Of a stretch of 64,000 nt of DNA, positions 51,970 through 61,211 are shown piece by piece. Source of the stretch: Strix aluco (lineage: Eukaryota > Chordata > Aves > Strigiformes > Strigidae); assembly GCF_031877795.1 (NCBI RefSeq), contig NC_133934.1, positions 26,725,716 through 26,789,715 on the forward strand, in the 5' to 3' direction. Numbering within the stretch: the first letter of the stretch is position 1; each line of letters starts with the position of its first letter. The notes beneath the pieces are model-generated. The model made no database searches. It was not told the DNA's origin and worked only from the letters and a program-made list of their open reading frames with translations. Both the position numbers and the translations under genes were made by a program.

Positions 51970-54218
51970 GTAAGCAAACATTTTCTGTGAGGAAATAAGT
52001 TTTGTATTTTCTGAGTTGATGTAATCAGAATATTTTCTGAGGATTCTGCAACATTCTTCAAAACAACATTTGTTGTTTTGAACTACATGGTAGCCTCAGC
52101 CTGAAATAGTGCCGTCCTTTTCAGTTGTCTAAAGCATCAATCTCTGAAGTTCTAGATAAGTTGTTTGTGAGATTCTTATTGCACCTTACTGCTGGGAATC
52201 AAAACCTTCAAAGAAAGAAGGTAGGAGAGTGAACTATAATGCTTACTGCAGTGTAGTACTTGCTCAGAGATGTTGTCCATGAGCCGGTCCATGTCCATGC
52301 ACTTTCCTTCCCAGCTGTGTCCCCTTGTGAGTGGGGAAAAAACTCAGGTTCCCTTCCTGTCCCTGGGCGTTGTAAAGCAGGGAGTGGACCCCACCAGAAA
52401 GAAGAATACATTGAACCCATGTTTCATTTCCTAGTTAGTCTTTGATGCCTTTGAAAGTTACAAGATGAATTTGAACTGATGTTATTTGTGGAGATTGATG
52501 TGAGCAGGCAAATGATAAAACACATTTGATTTTTGTCTTGTTTTTCTAAGGAAGTAAGACTTACGTGGTAACACTTTGTATGTGGTGGTATTTCCCTAAT
52601 AACTTGAGTTTTCTAGCTACTTCAGGTAATATTTGTAGGAAGGTAAGAATTTTTGAAGTCATAAGAACTGTAGGAATTTCATGAAAAGAGGTAGACAAGA
52701 GAAACTGAAGTGCTGTTAATTACTGTCTCTGAGAAGGAGATGCTCCCTGGTTTAAACATTTAGACATGGAAAGGAGATTCTACAAGTGTCCCAACTGCAG
52801 AATGGTTATTATATACTGAGCTTATTAGTTGTTATATGCTGAAGAATCCCACAAGAGACAAATTGATAGACAAGTTTTTGTTCACTTAGCTATTCAAGGA
52901 ACTATTTTATGAGGAGAAAATAATTTCAGAGTTCAAATTCTGATAACATTAAAAATTGTTAAGATACAGTATATATTATCTGTGTTTATGGAGAATGTTT
53001 TTAATTTTGATAAGCTAAATAACCTTTGTGTATTTTGAGTTTTTAAAAAACTCTTTGGTGTTTTACTAGCTCTGCATGAGGAATTACTTTGATATTCTTA
53101 CAAATAAGTGTTTCATTGGAGTTTTTAATGCCTCTTACATAGTAGACTGCTGTTTGATATGGATCTTTTCGCAGAAGTAAGACATGCTTTGTGTCACTGT
53201 CGTGGTTTGAGCCCAGAGGGCAACTGACCACCACGCAGCTGCTCGCTCACCCCTTCCACCTCAGGAATGGGAAGGAGAAAATAAAGCAAAAAGCTCAGGA
53301 ATCGAGATAAGGACAGGGAGGGATGTCTCACCCATGGTCAGGGGCAAAAGATAGACTTTTTAGCGGAAGAAAAAGAACATAAATTTAATTCAAACACTAA
53401 CAACAACACTTAACAGACAGAGTAGGACAGTGAGAAGCATTACCACACCTTGGAAACACCTTCCCCCCACCCCTCCTTTCTTCCCGGGCTCAGCTTTGCT
53501 CCTGATTTCTCCCTCCTCCCCACCAGTGGCACAGGGTCAGGGGATGGGGAGCGTGGTCAGTCCTGCAGCTCCTTCCTCCTCAGGGAGGACTCCTCACACT
53601 CTTTCCCTGCTCCAGTGTGTCTCATGGGATACAGTCCTCCACGAACTTTCTCCAACGTGAGTCCTTCCCACAGGCTGCAGCTCTTCCTGAGCTGCTCTGG
53701 TGTGGGCCCTTCCCACATGTTGCAGTCCTTCCAGTGCTGAACTACAACAGCAGGGGCTTCCCACAGAGTCCCAGTCTCCTTCAGGCACAGCCACCCGCTC
53801 CGGCGTGGGGTCCTCCATGGGCTGCAGGGTGACTGCGTCTGCTCCACTGGTGACCTCCATGGGCTGCAGGGGCACAGCCTGCCCTCTCACCACGGGCTGC
53901 AGGGGGGAGTCTCTGCTCCGGCAACCCCCCCCCCCCTTTCTCCTCTCTTCTACTGACCTCGGTGTTTGCATAGGTGTCCTCCTCACAACTCCCCCTCCTC
54001 CTCCAAGGTTCCCCTTCTTAAATATGTTATCACAGAGGCATAGCCAGCATCGCTAGTTGGCTTGGCCAGAGGGAGGCCCAACTTGGAGCTGGGGAACTTC
54101 AAGAAGCTTCTCACAGGGGACCACTGCTGTAGCCACGTCCCCTGCTATCAAACCCCTGCCACACACACAGACAAACCAACACAGTCACTTTCTCTATCCG
54201 GTTGTTTTTCTGTTGCAG
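51970..54218 (+). other. NSUN7: NSUN7 intron 3, carries a solo LTR
   Basis: About 2.25 kb. The first 1.2 kb is unremarkable AT-rich intron. The last kilobase is the LTR at 53,198-54,183, leaving only 35 bp of original intron, including one copy of the duplicated target site, between LTR and exon 4. Confidence 0.9.
53198..54183 (-). mobile_element. Solo LTR of an avian endogenous retrovirus (ERVL-like)
   Basis: A 986-bp element starting TGTCGTGG and ending CCAACACA, flanked by a perfect 5-bp target duplication GTCAC (53,193-53,197 and 54,184-54,188). The TG...CA ends plus a 5-bp duplication are diagnostic of retroviral integration, and 5 bp fits ERVL-type elements. The text matches, from memory, a common bird LTR whose sense strand begins TGTGTTGGTTTG, so I place its sense on the minus strand, antisense to NSUN7. 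A TATA-like CATATTTAAG lies at 54,017-54,026 on that strand, about 160 bp from the LTR start. The middle (53,610-53,740) holds imperfect 40-45-bp tandem units. No internal viral genes remain, so it is a recombined solo LTR. Family assignment and orientation are from recall; the ends and duplication are read directly. Confidence 0.88.
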
Positions 54219-54349
54219 CCAGATGAATTGACCAGCTTGCTTGTTGTGATGCTTTATGATCTACAAGACCGAAAGTTTCAAGCACGAGAGATTTTTGATG
54301 AAGAGGAACCTGTAGCAGAAGTTCGGAAAATAGAGCATTATCTAAACAG
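54219..54349 (+). CDS. NSUN7: NSUN7 exon 4 (residues 125-168)
   Basis: 131-nt exon. The acceptor TTTCTGTTGCAG ends at 54,218 and the donor is AACAG|GTATAC. It begins PDELTSLLVVMLYDLQDRKF, matching the human segment 'PDHLSSLIIVMLYDFQDRKF', and ends 'IEHYLN' plus two bases of the next codon (phase 2). The upstream pyrimidine tract survived the LTR insertion; everything more than 35 bp upstream is LTR. Confidence 0.95.
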
Positions 54350-55074
54350 GTATACATGCTAAGAACTTTTTTTCGAATCATGGAATCATTTAGGTTGGAA
54401 AAGACCCTGTGTTGCTGCTGGATTCAGAATAGCCCAAAAAGTTAATAAATATCAGTGCAAGGTATTCCTGGAGGGTGGTAAGCAATAAATACACCTTGAC
54501 ATCTGAAGTAGCTCACTGGTAATTTTTATTTGCTTTAAAGTATCATGTATCAAGATTATGCATAAAGCTTGTGAAAAGAAAAGACTGGGAATATTTCCTC
54601 TGACATTTTCATGTAATAATAAAACTGACTCCTGGTTGCCATCATACTTGTGTTGTTGCTGTACACATTTAGGGGTCAGCTTTTACCAAATGCTCATTCT
54701 GCACATATATGTATTTATATCTTCAAACATACAAAAAAAAGCTGATGATTGTATTCCACAGATTGCAGTTCCAAAACATTGAGGTTTTTTTAGCTTTCTG
54801 AGAAAATGGATATATTTAGGAGTTGTCTTGTAATTCATAATTCCCTTGTGCATTTAAGTAAAACGGTCTCAGCTATGTAATATGACCTTGCATCTACTGC
54901 TGTTTGGGGTAGAAAATGTCCTATAACTGTGTATTTTCTGTAACAGCGTGCAAAATAGGCCCCACGTTTGGTTTTGGTTTCTGAGTAAGATACTATTGTA
55001 ATAGAAATGTTGCATGTTAATAGCTGATGTAAACATTTATAGAACTTATTAAACTTGTGACTATGCTTTTGTAG
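54350..55074 (+). other. NSUN7: NSUN7 intron 4
   Basis: 725 bp. A short CR1 relic lies 25 bp after the donor; the rest is AT-rich with no recognised feature. Confidence 0.9.
54374..54413 (-). mobile_element. CR1 3'-end relic
   Basis: About 40 bp resembling the 3' terminus of CR1 in reverse orientation: AATCATGGAATCATTTAGG followed by TTGGAAAAGACCCT. Too short to assign to a subfamily; the rest of the element has decayed or was never inserted. Confidence 0.6.
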
Positions 55075-55227
55075 TTTTAGGACCAAATTGGCAGCTGCGC
55101 TAGCAAGATGGCGTGTCAAACATGATGCTCTTTCAATTGAATACATTCTACCAGAAACCATACGGAAGCAAGAACAAAGGGCTTCTGCTGTACCTTTATG
55201 TGTTTGGATAAATACATTTAAAATCAG
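55075..55227 (+). CDS. NSUN7: NSUN7 exon 5 (residues 168-219)
   Basis: 153-nt exon. The acceptor TGCTTTTGTAG ends at 55,074 and the donor is ATCAG|GTAAGG. The split codon AG|T gives Ser168. It encodes the well-conserved 'FRTKLAAALARWRVKHDALS' stretch, then 'ILPETIRKQEQRAS', the part of NSUN7 just N-terminal to the methyltransferase fold. It ends in phase 2. Confidence 0.95.
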
Positions 55228-56494
55228 GTAAGGTCTGTAAAGTATCATTTAATATTGAGGTTTTTACATATGAAGTGGTATAGTTTACTACACACTTGGT
55301 TTAGAATTCCCAGGTTATATTAAATTTCTTAACAGTACATTCTGCTTAGTCCAGTGACATTATGTTTGTAGTTTTTGTATATTGCAGTAATGGTATTCAT
55401 AAACTGTAAGAAAGCTGTGAAACAGTTTTTCTTACTATTCTGTTGTTTGTGTGGGTCTTTCACGAAATAAATGAGGAAATAAAATTAGAAGAAACTATAT
55501 GGGTGAGTAAACTCTGTAATGAAGAATACAGAAGGAGAAAACTTCTTTAAAAGTAGCTGTATTACTGTAAGCCATAACATTGGCAAAGGGTGTTAAGACA
55601 GATACAATACTTAATACTGGTGTTTATTCTGTAAGGATAGTGTAAGCTTGAAATAAAAATACACTTTTTAAAATCCGTATATTCAGTGGCCTACTATATA
55701 GGTAACACTGGTCTTCCCAGTTCTGTACTAACTGATACATGAACCATACCAGGTTATCCTGTTACGTGTTTTGTTAGACAGGTAATCCATTTTATTATGT
55801 TTTCAAGAATTTTGTATTCATACTCTTGTCTTGGACCAATGTTCGGTGCTTAGGTTATATAGGGTTTTCAAGATAGAGAAGGTGTCTTAGTCTGGTTGTG
55901 ATTTTGCAGCCTTTAAATAAGACTGAACTAAAAGCTGCTGCATTGATCCTACGTTTAATGTACCATGTAAGCTTATGGCACTATCTGAAACTGCATTTCA
56001 GCAAACAAGTCTTGGTGTATGTACTTTTGAATCTTCATGATATTTGAATTGCAAGCCTCAGCATTTATGTCTTCATTACATTTACAGAAGGATTATTTCA
56101 GTTATCAGCCATTAAATTCATTGGTGAGCTGGGCTAAATTGAAAGCAATTGAAAGAACTAAACTATTGCAGCAGTAAATTTGCTACAGTGTCTCCTGAGC
56201 ACACAGACGTTTATGTTTTGATGCTTTGAATCATCCTCTGGAGACACATACCTCTTTCTTAATTTATTTTATCAGACTTATTAACTTAATTGTTTCAAAC
56301 CAGAATGTATATGCCTAAACCAGAGTGAATTCCCCTCCTGCATTAGGCAGTATTGCATTTTTTATATATATATATATGCATATGTATATACATGCACACT
56401 AAAAGAATAAAAGGCAAAAATCCATATAATCAATATGAACTATATTGCTTAAGTAACTGTTGTGTATTTAATGGTCAGAGTTACATGTTAACAG
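55228..56494 (+). other. NSUN7: NSUN7 intron 5
   Basis: 1.27 kb, AT-rich. It holds a (TA)n-like microsatellite at 56,361-56,391. No mobile element is recognised. Confidence 0.9.
56361..56391. repeat. TA-rich microsatellite
   Basis: A TATATATATATATA run followed by TGCATATGTATATACATG-like alternation in NSUN7 intron 5, about 100 bp before exon 6. Confidence 0.85.
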
Positions 56495-56678
56495 CCTTCA
56501 AGACCTTTTCAGCGATTTGAAGAAGAAGGGATTCACAAGAGTTGAATCTGTGTCAGACTTCGACCGTTACACATACTGTGTGGACCAACATTGCCATGAT
56601 GTATTGTTTTTTCCTTCCTCTCTTAAAGAAGAACTGCTTAATTTAGATCTTTTTGCAGATTGCAAACTCTTACTGCAG
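56495..56678 (+). CDS. NSUN7: NSUN7 exon 6 (residues 219-280)
   Basis: 184-nt exon. The acceptor ATGTTAACAG ends at 56,494 and the donor CTGCAG|GTGAGT is strong. It encodes '[19 protein letters not shown]' and '[19 protein letters not shown]', then '[10 protein letters not shown]', aligning gap-free in memory with human '...NNLKRRGYNKVKSV...'. The acceptor has an unusually poor pyrimidine tract, but the spacing to the conserved residues and the split codon AG|C (Ser219) support this boundary. It ends in phase 0. Confidence 0.92.
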
Positions 56679-58719
56679 GTGAGTTGATGTCACCCTTGAA
56701 TAGACACCTTGAATTACCTGAGCGTGTCCAGAGAAGGGCAACGAAGCTGGTGAAGGGTCTGGAGCACATGTTGTACGAGGAGCGGCTGAGGGAACTGGGG
56801 TTGTTTAGTCTGGAGAAGAGGAGGCTGAGGGGAGACCTCATCGCCCTCTACAACTACCTGAAAGGAGGTTGCAGAGAGATGGGGATGAGTCTCTTTAACC
56901 AAGTAACAAGCGATAGGACAAGAGGGAATGGCCTCAAGTTGTGCCAGGGAAGGTTTAGACTGGATATTAGGAAGCATTTCTGTACAGAACGGGTTGTTAG
57001 GTGTTGGAATGGGCTGCCCAGGGAGGTGGTGGAGTCCCCATCCCTGGAGGTGTTTGAGAGTCGGGTCGACATAGCGCTGAGGGATATGGTGTAGTTGGGA
57101 ACTGTTAGTGTTAGGTTAATGATTGGACTAGGTGATCTTCAAGGTCTTTTCCAACCTTGATGATTCTGTGATTCTGTAATAATATCATTGCAAACTAAAA
57201 TAATTGCTTGGGATTAGAATGAGGTCATGTATTGTGTGATTGTCCTATTAAATCAGGCAGCAACATGCTCTCAAAAGGTTTTGGATGTTTTTAATAATCA
57301 TAAGGTTGGAAACTGATTCACTTAATAAATTTAGCAGGTAAATATTAATGCTTATAATTAATAGCTACAATTAAATTATTAAAATGGTTTAAATTTAATT
57401 TTAAAATTGTTGAAATAAACATCAGAAGTGGTCAAAGAGGCAGTCTCACTTCTGAAAATGTGAGGAAAGTTTCTGTGTAACTCTACATGCATTACCCTCA
57501 GTGAGTAGATATAATAGTATGCTAATACAGTAACATCTTTGCCTCCTCAATGGCATATTTGGGATGGAATGATGATGGTTCTTTGTATTTTGTGCAGTGT
57601 GGTTCCTAAATGTCCATAAACCCCACTGGTCTTTTTCCTGACTTGCCATCATTAGCCTCTCCAGGCAAGAGGTTCCTGTTGTAGAGTGGTGGTTTGGAGT
57701 TACCCTGCAACAACACACAACCACAAATTATCTGAAGTGTCTGGTGACCTGAGTGCTTAGCAGAAACATTTCAAAGGGCATTTTCCCTTGATGCTTAGCA
57801 TTTTCTCAAAATTTTAACCTGAAAATTTATTACTCTACTTACAAAGTAATTCTGAATATCTCATTTCAGTGTGTGTATTTTGAATAGGAGACTTACAGAA
57901 AAGAACTATACGTGACAGCTCCACAGGTCACCAGAACAAATTCTGACTAGTACTGCTTAAGAATAATCAAAATTAGGAAACAGAACCCTCAAAAACTCCA
58001 TCTCTGTGTGGTGGGGTCGGTGGCACCTAAATGGTGTAAGTAGGTACATAGACATTAATGTGAACTTAAAGGTTTAGCGCTTTTTTTTCCTTAACACCAG
58101 TATTTTCCAGGTGTGGTGCAAAACTTGGTACCCATAGTCCATATCTTCACTCTTTGCCTTTTTATTAATTTGATGGAGATGTTTGATATGTATCTCTCTC
58201 TTCAGCATCTGTAGTATGAGATCACTCTTGTAAATGTGCTTTCTGCATTCAAATCTGCCTCAGTGTTGAAACTTCCGCAAAATCTTAGTTTTTGATTCGT
58301 AAGGGCTTAATTTCTCCTATAATTATCTTCAAGAGCTGTGTGAATAGTTCTACATTTCTCTGTTAAGCTGCCTCTGAGGATGAATTTTGCATATTGTGGC
58401 CTATATCTTTTCTGGAACTGGCTGTCACTAAGAGTTCCTCCTCGTGATATGCATTTAACATTTCTTTTCACCTATAGATATTATGCTTTCTTATGCATTA
58501 ATTAGAATTAAATTATTTAAATTTAGTGTGTTTAACTTAAGATGCTTGGGTTTGTACTGTAATTCTGTTTTAGCAGCTATCCATGATTAGTTTTTCTCCT
58601 CCCCTCTTTCTAGTTTGTCATGAAAATGATTAAATACTTTCCTAACTTGGAAAGGAAGTGTGGCACTCATAGAAACCAAATTAGTTGGTCATATTTAATT
58701 TTGTGTCATTGTTTTCTAG
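56679..58719 (+). other. NSUN7: NSUN7 intron 6, carries a CR1
   Basis: 2.04 kb. A CR1 3' fragment occupies about 56,708-57,180. The remaining 1.5 kb is AT-rich with no recognised feature apart from shadow open frames. Confidence 0.9.
56708..57180 (+). mobile_element. CR1 retroposon, 3' fragment, sense orientation
   Basis: About 470 bp in the same orientation as NSUN7. It contains the end of the CR1 ORF2 reading frame: an open stretch with '[20 protein letters not shown]', '[16 protein letters not shown]' and a C-terminal 'LRDMV' stop. A short 3' UTR follows, ending in the CR1-typical GATTCTGTGATTCTGT repeat. It is 5'-truncated just before the 'ERVQRR' codons, as most CR1 copies are. The ORF2 tail is still open over 125 codons, so the copy is fairly young. 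Its left edge is about 30 bp from the exon 6 donor. Confidence 0.93.
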
Positions 58720-58930
58720 GATAAGTCTCGCAGCCTTGCTGTGCACTCTGCCCAGGCACTGTTGAATGCAGGTGATGACATTTTAGTGGCTCATGTAGGT
58801 TCCCACCTGACCATTGCCCATATATCAGCGCTGACAATTCACAGCATGTCCAGAATTTTTGTTTGTGGTGTAAAATCTTCAGCAAAAGCAGACGAACTGA
58901 GGGACTTGTTCAGTCACATGGGATGCAAAA
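58720..58930 (+). CDS. NSUN7: NSUN7 exon 7 (residues 281-351)
   Basis: 211-nt exon. The acceptor TTGTTTTCTAG ends at 58,719 and the donor is GCAAAA|GTAGGT. It begins 'DKSRSLAVHSAQALLNAGDD' and continues through the region where RNA m5C methyltransferases carry SAM-binding motif I. Instead of a canonical D-x-C-A-A-P-G-G-K-T loop it reads 'AHVGSHLTIAHISAL' (residues 304-318), followed by a beta-strand-like 'RIFVCGV'. The human protein is similarly diverged here (remembered 'VNTGSWYTVSHMS'). It ends in phase 1. Confidence 0.94.
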
Positions 58931-59573
58931 GTAGGTGTTAAAACACGTTGGTGTGCATAAAGTATTTAATGTAGATGTTTGTGATATCTGTAAATATGTC
59001 ATGCTTCTGTCAGGATTCAGCGATCTCTTGTCTGAGGATTTGCGGAGGGCAGTAACAACTTATTTTTTGCCATAAGGTGAACTGACAACTCTTCAGCTAC
59101 AGTCAAGTTAATCAAAAGTTGCAGAGTAACCATCATAGGTGAAGGCTCCTGAAATGTCAGGCTGAAGTTTTCCGTATAAGTAGTTACTGTAGAGTGGTTG
59201 GTGTAGCTGGTAGCTGGGAACTTTTGGATCCATTTATTTGGTGTCTTGGCTATTGCCTTCAGTCTGATTTTTCACCTGTTTCAGAGAGTGTTAATCCAAA
59301 ACACATGCACTTGTCCGGTTTACCCGGAGGCACAGAATCAGAACAGAATACAACAGGACTCTGGAACCCCATTAGCAGACTTCTCAGTGCAAGATGCCAA
59401 GGTCTAGTCCTTCGGTCTGTTTGAAATCAGTGGGACATACTTTGGGGGACCTCGGTCTAGCAGCCTCTAGCTCTGTGGAAGTCTGTGTAACACCAGTCTC
59501 TTCACCTTTATCACATTAAAATTAGGCAGGTTTGCTTGCATGTAGAACTGTTGAGTTTTTCCCTTTTTTTCAG
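58931..59573 (+). other. NSUN7: NSUN7 intron 7
   Basis: 643 bp with a T-rich tract before the acceptor. No mobile element is recognised. Confidence 0.9.
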
Positions 59574-59717
59574 ATATTCATTTGTTACATGAAGACTTTA
59601 CTGAGATTGGACCAACAGACCCGAGAATTCAAGAGGCAAAAGTTATTTTGCTGCTACCACAATGCTCTGGGCTGGGCGTGGGCAACCCAGTAGACTTTAT
59701 TTTAAATGAACACAGAG
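59574..59717 (+). CDS. NSUN7: NSUN7 exon 8 (residues 351-399), motif IV region
   Basis: 144-nt exon. The acceptor CCTTTTTTTCAG ends at 59,573 and the donor is CAGAG|GTAACT. It encodes 'EAKVILLLPQCSGLGVGNPV'. The cysteine Cys381 lies where other NSUN proteins have the Asp-Ala-Pro-Cys motif IV, whose cysteine helps release the methylated RNA. In NSUN7 the cysteine and the following Ser-Gly-Leu-Gly are kept but Asp-Ala-Pro is replaced by Leu-Pro-Gln (human Leu-Pro-Arg). It ends in phase 1. Confidence 0.95.
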
Positions 59718-60452
59718 GTAACTTTTGATACAATAACTAGCTCATGCTTTCTGGTAGAAATAGTAGTCAACTACTGTAGTCTGGACATCGTAGCTGCTTC
59801 AGTAAATTGTATAATTTTATAAAATACCCTTCCTTTTAGATTTTTAGTTTAACTACTATAAAACATATATATTAAATAACTTGCATAATTCTGTATGTCT
59901 AATGTACATGCAGACTACTATGGAAATACAAAAGAGAATAAATAAATTACGCAGATGATTTTTTCACACATGTTTGGCCTAGCTTACGATTCTCAACAAG
60001 AAAAAAAATCTTTTTAGGTGGCACTGAAGGATTAAGAGTGTTTTGTAAAGGCAATTTCAAGTCAATAGTATGACATTTGAGGGTTATTCTGGAGAGCAGA
60101 GTGTATATAGCCTTTCTTTTAAAGTGAAAAGACTATAGATAGAGAATTTATTTCAAGATACCAATGAATATATATATTTTTCCCTTGATTACATTCCTTT
60201 ATTGATTGTTTGTCTAAGTCTATTCACTGTACAATTTTCATTAAATAGAAACAAATAAGAGGCAGTAGTAATTACAGGTAAAGAAGGAAAGAAGAATCAT
60301 TTGGGCATTCCTTGGTATTGTAATTCATACAACCTACCTTCCCACTGCACTAGTAATAATCAGCTCTGTTACCAAAGCATTTTCTGCAAACAGCTGAATT
60401 TTAAGACACTACTACAAGTTGCATTAATAAAGTCACAACTCTTTACATTTAG
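59718..60452 (+). other. NSUN7: NSUN7 intron 8
   Basis: 735 bp, AT-rich. No recognised feature. Confidence 0.9.
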
Positions 60453-60554
60453 ATGCAGGACTGCTAAGAGACTTTTTCCAAGGATCTGTATCGGAGGATA
60501 AACTCAGTATTCTTGCTGAGAGGCAGCTTAATGAGTTGATGCATGCAATGAAAT
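60453..60554 (+). CDS. NSUN7: NSUN7 exon 9 (residues 399-433)
   Basis: 102-nt exon. The acceptor TTTACATTTAG ends at 60,452 and the donor is AAAT|GTAAGT. It encodes 'DAGLLRDFFQGSVSEDKLSI' and 'LAERQLNELMHAMK', corresponding to human '...GGISVDKLHVLAQQQYEQL'. It ends in phase 1, and Phe433 is split across the intron. Confidence 0.94.
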
Positions 60555-61093
60555 GTAAGTGTGCAGCTCTTGGATTTCTGGGAACACCTTGTACTGCCAT
60601 TTCCATTGCACTGCCACCAGGTTTTATATAGTTAAAAATAAGCCGATTACTCTGTTAGTTAACGGTAAGTGTGTAACTAAACCCCCTAATCGTCTCGTCA
60701 AGTTTAAAGGTGTATCTGTGTCCTAGTATTCAGCAGCTATTAGTACAGTGATCTTCAGCATTGTATCGTGAACTGGCTTACTGGCTTAGTCATACTCTGC
60801 TTTGGAAAAGTTGTAAATGTAGTCTGACTCCATGTGGCCAGTTTCTGCCCCCCTCCTTTGGTAGCTGTGTGAAAAGAGTGGATGCAGCCCCGAATTTCTA
60901 CTGAAATCTGCAAATATATGAAAATATTTTACTTATTAAAACCCACTAGAGACTGAGTACTAATCTGTGCAGGAGGATATATTTTATTTGTAAAAATGAC
61001 ATCGAAGCAAAATTTTTATGCTGGATTCAGTCCTTACTAAACCACTGTGTGTATGAAGAATTTGAACAGTAGAAAACTTTGTTTGTTTTGTAG
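60555..61093 (+). other. NSUN7: NSUN7 intron 9
   Basis: 539 bp; nothing recognised in it. Confidence 0.9.
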
Positions 61094-61211
61094 TTAACAA
61101 AGTACAAGCTATTGTTTACTGCACTTGTTCAATTTACCCAGAAGAAAATGAACTAGTAGTGAAAAAAGCACTGGACTCTGGAGTGGAAGAAAATCAAGTA
61201 CAACCATATAG
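61094..61211 (+). CDS. NSUN7: NSUN7 exon 10 (residues 433-471), TCS catalytic motif
   Basis: 118-nt exon. The acceptor GTTTGTTTTGTAG ends at 61,093 and the donor is TATAG|GTATGG. It encodes 'KVQAIVYCTCSIYPEENELV', containing motif VI Thr443-Cys444-Ser445. In RNA m5C methyltransferases that cysteine makes the covalent bond to the cytosine ring. The exon ends 'ENQVQPY' plus two bases (phase 2); human NSUN7 continues here with 'RLSPPVLP', which is not found in the remaining 2.8 kb, so exon 11 is outside the window. Confidence 0.95.

Noticed and set aside
53430..54056. Several 70-130-codon frames on both strands within the LTR
   Set aside because: They arise from the GC-rich tandem units of the LTR; no retroviral protein domain is present.
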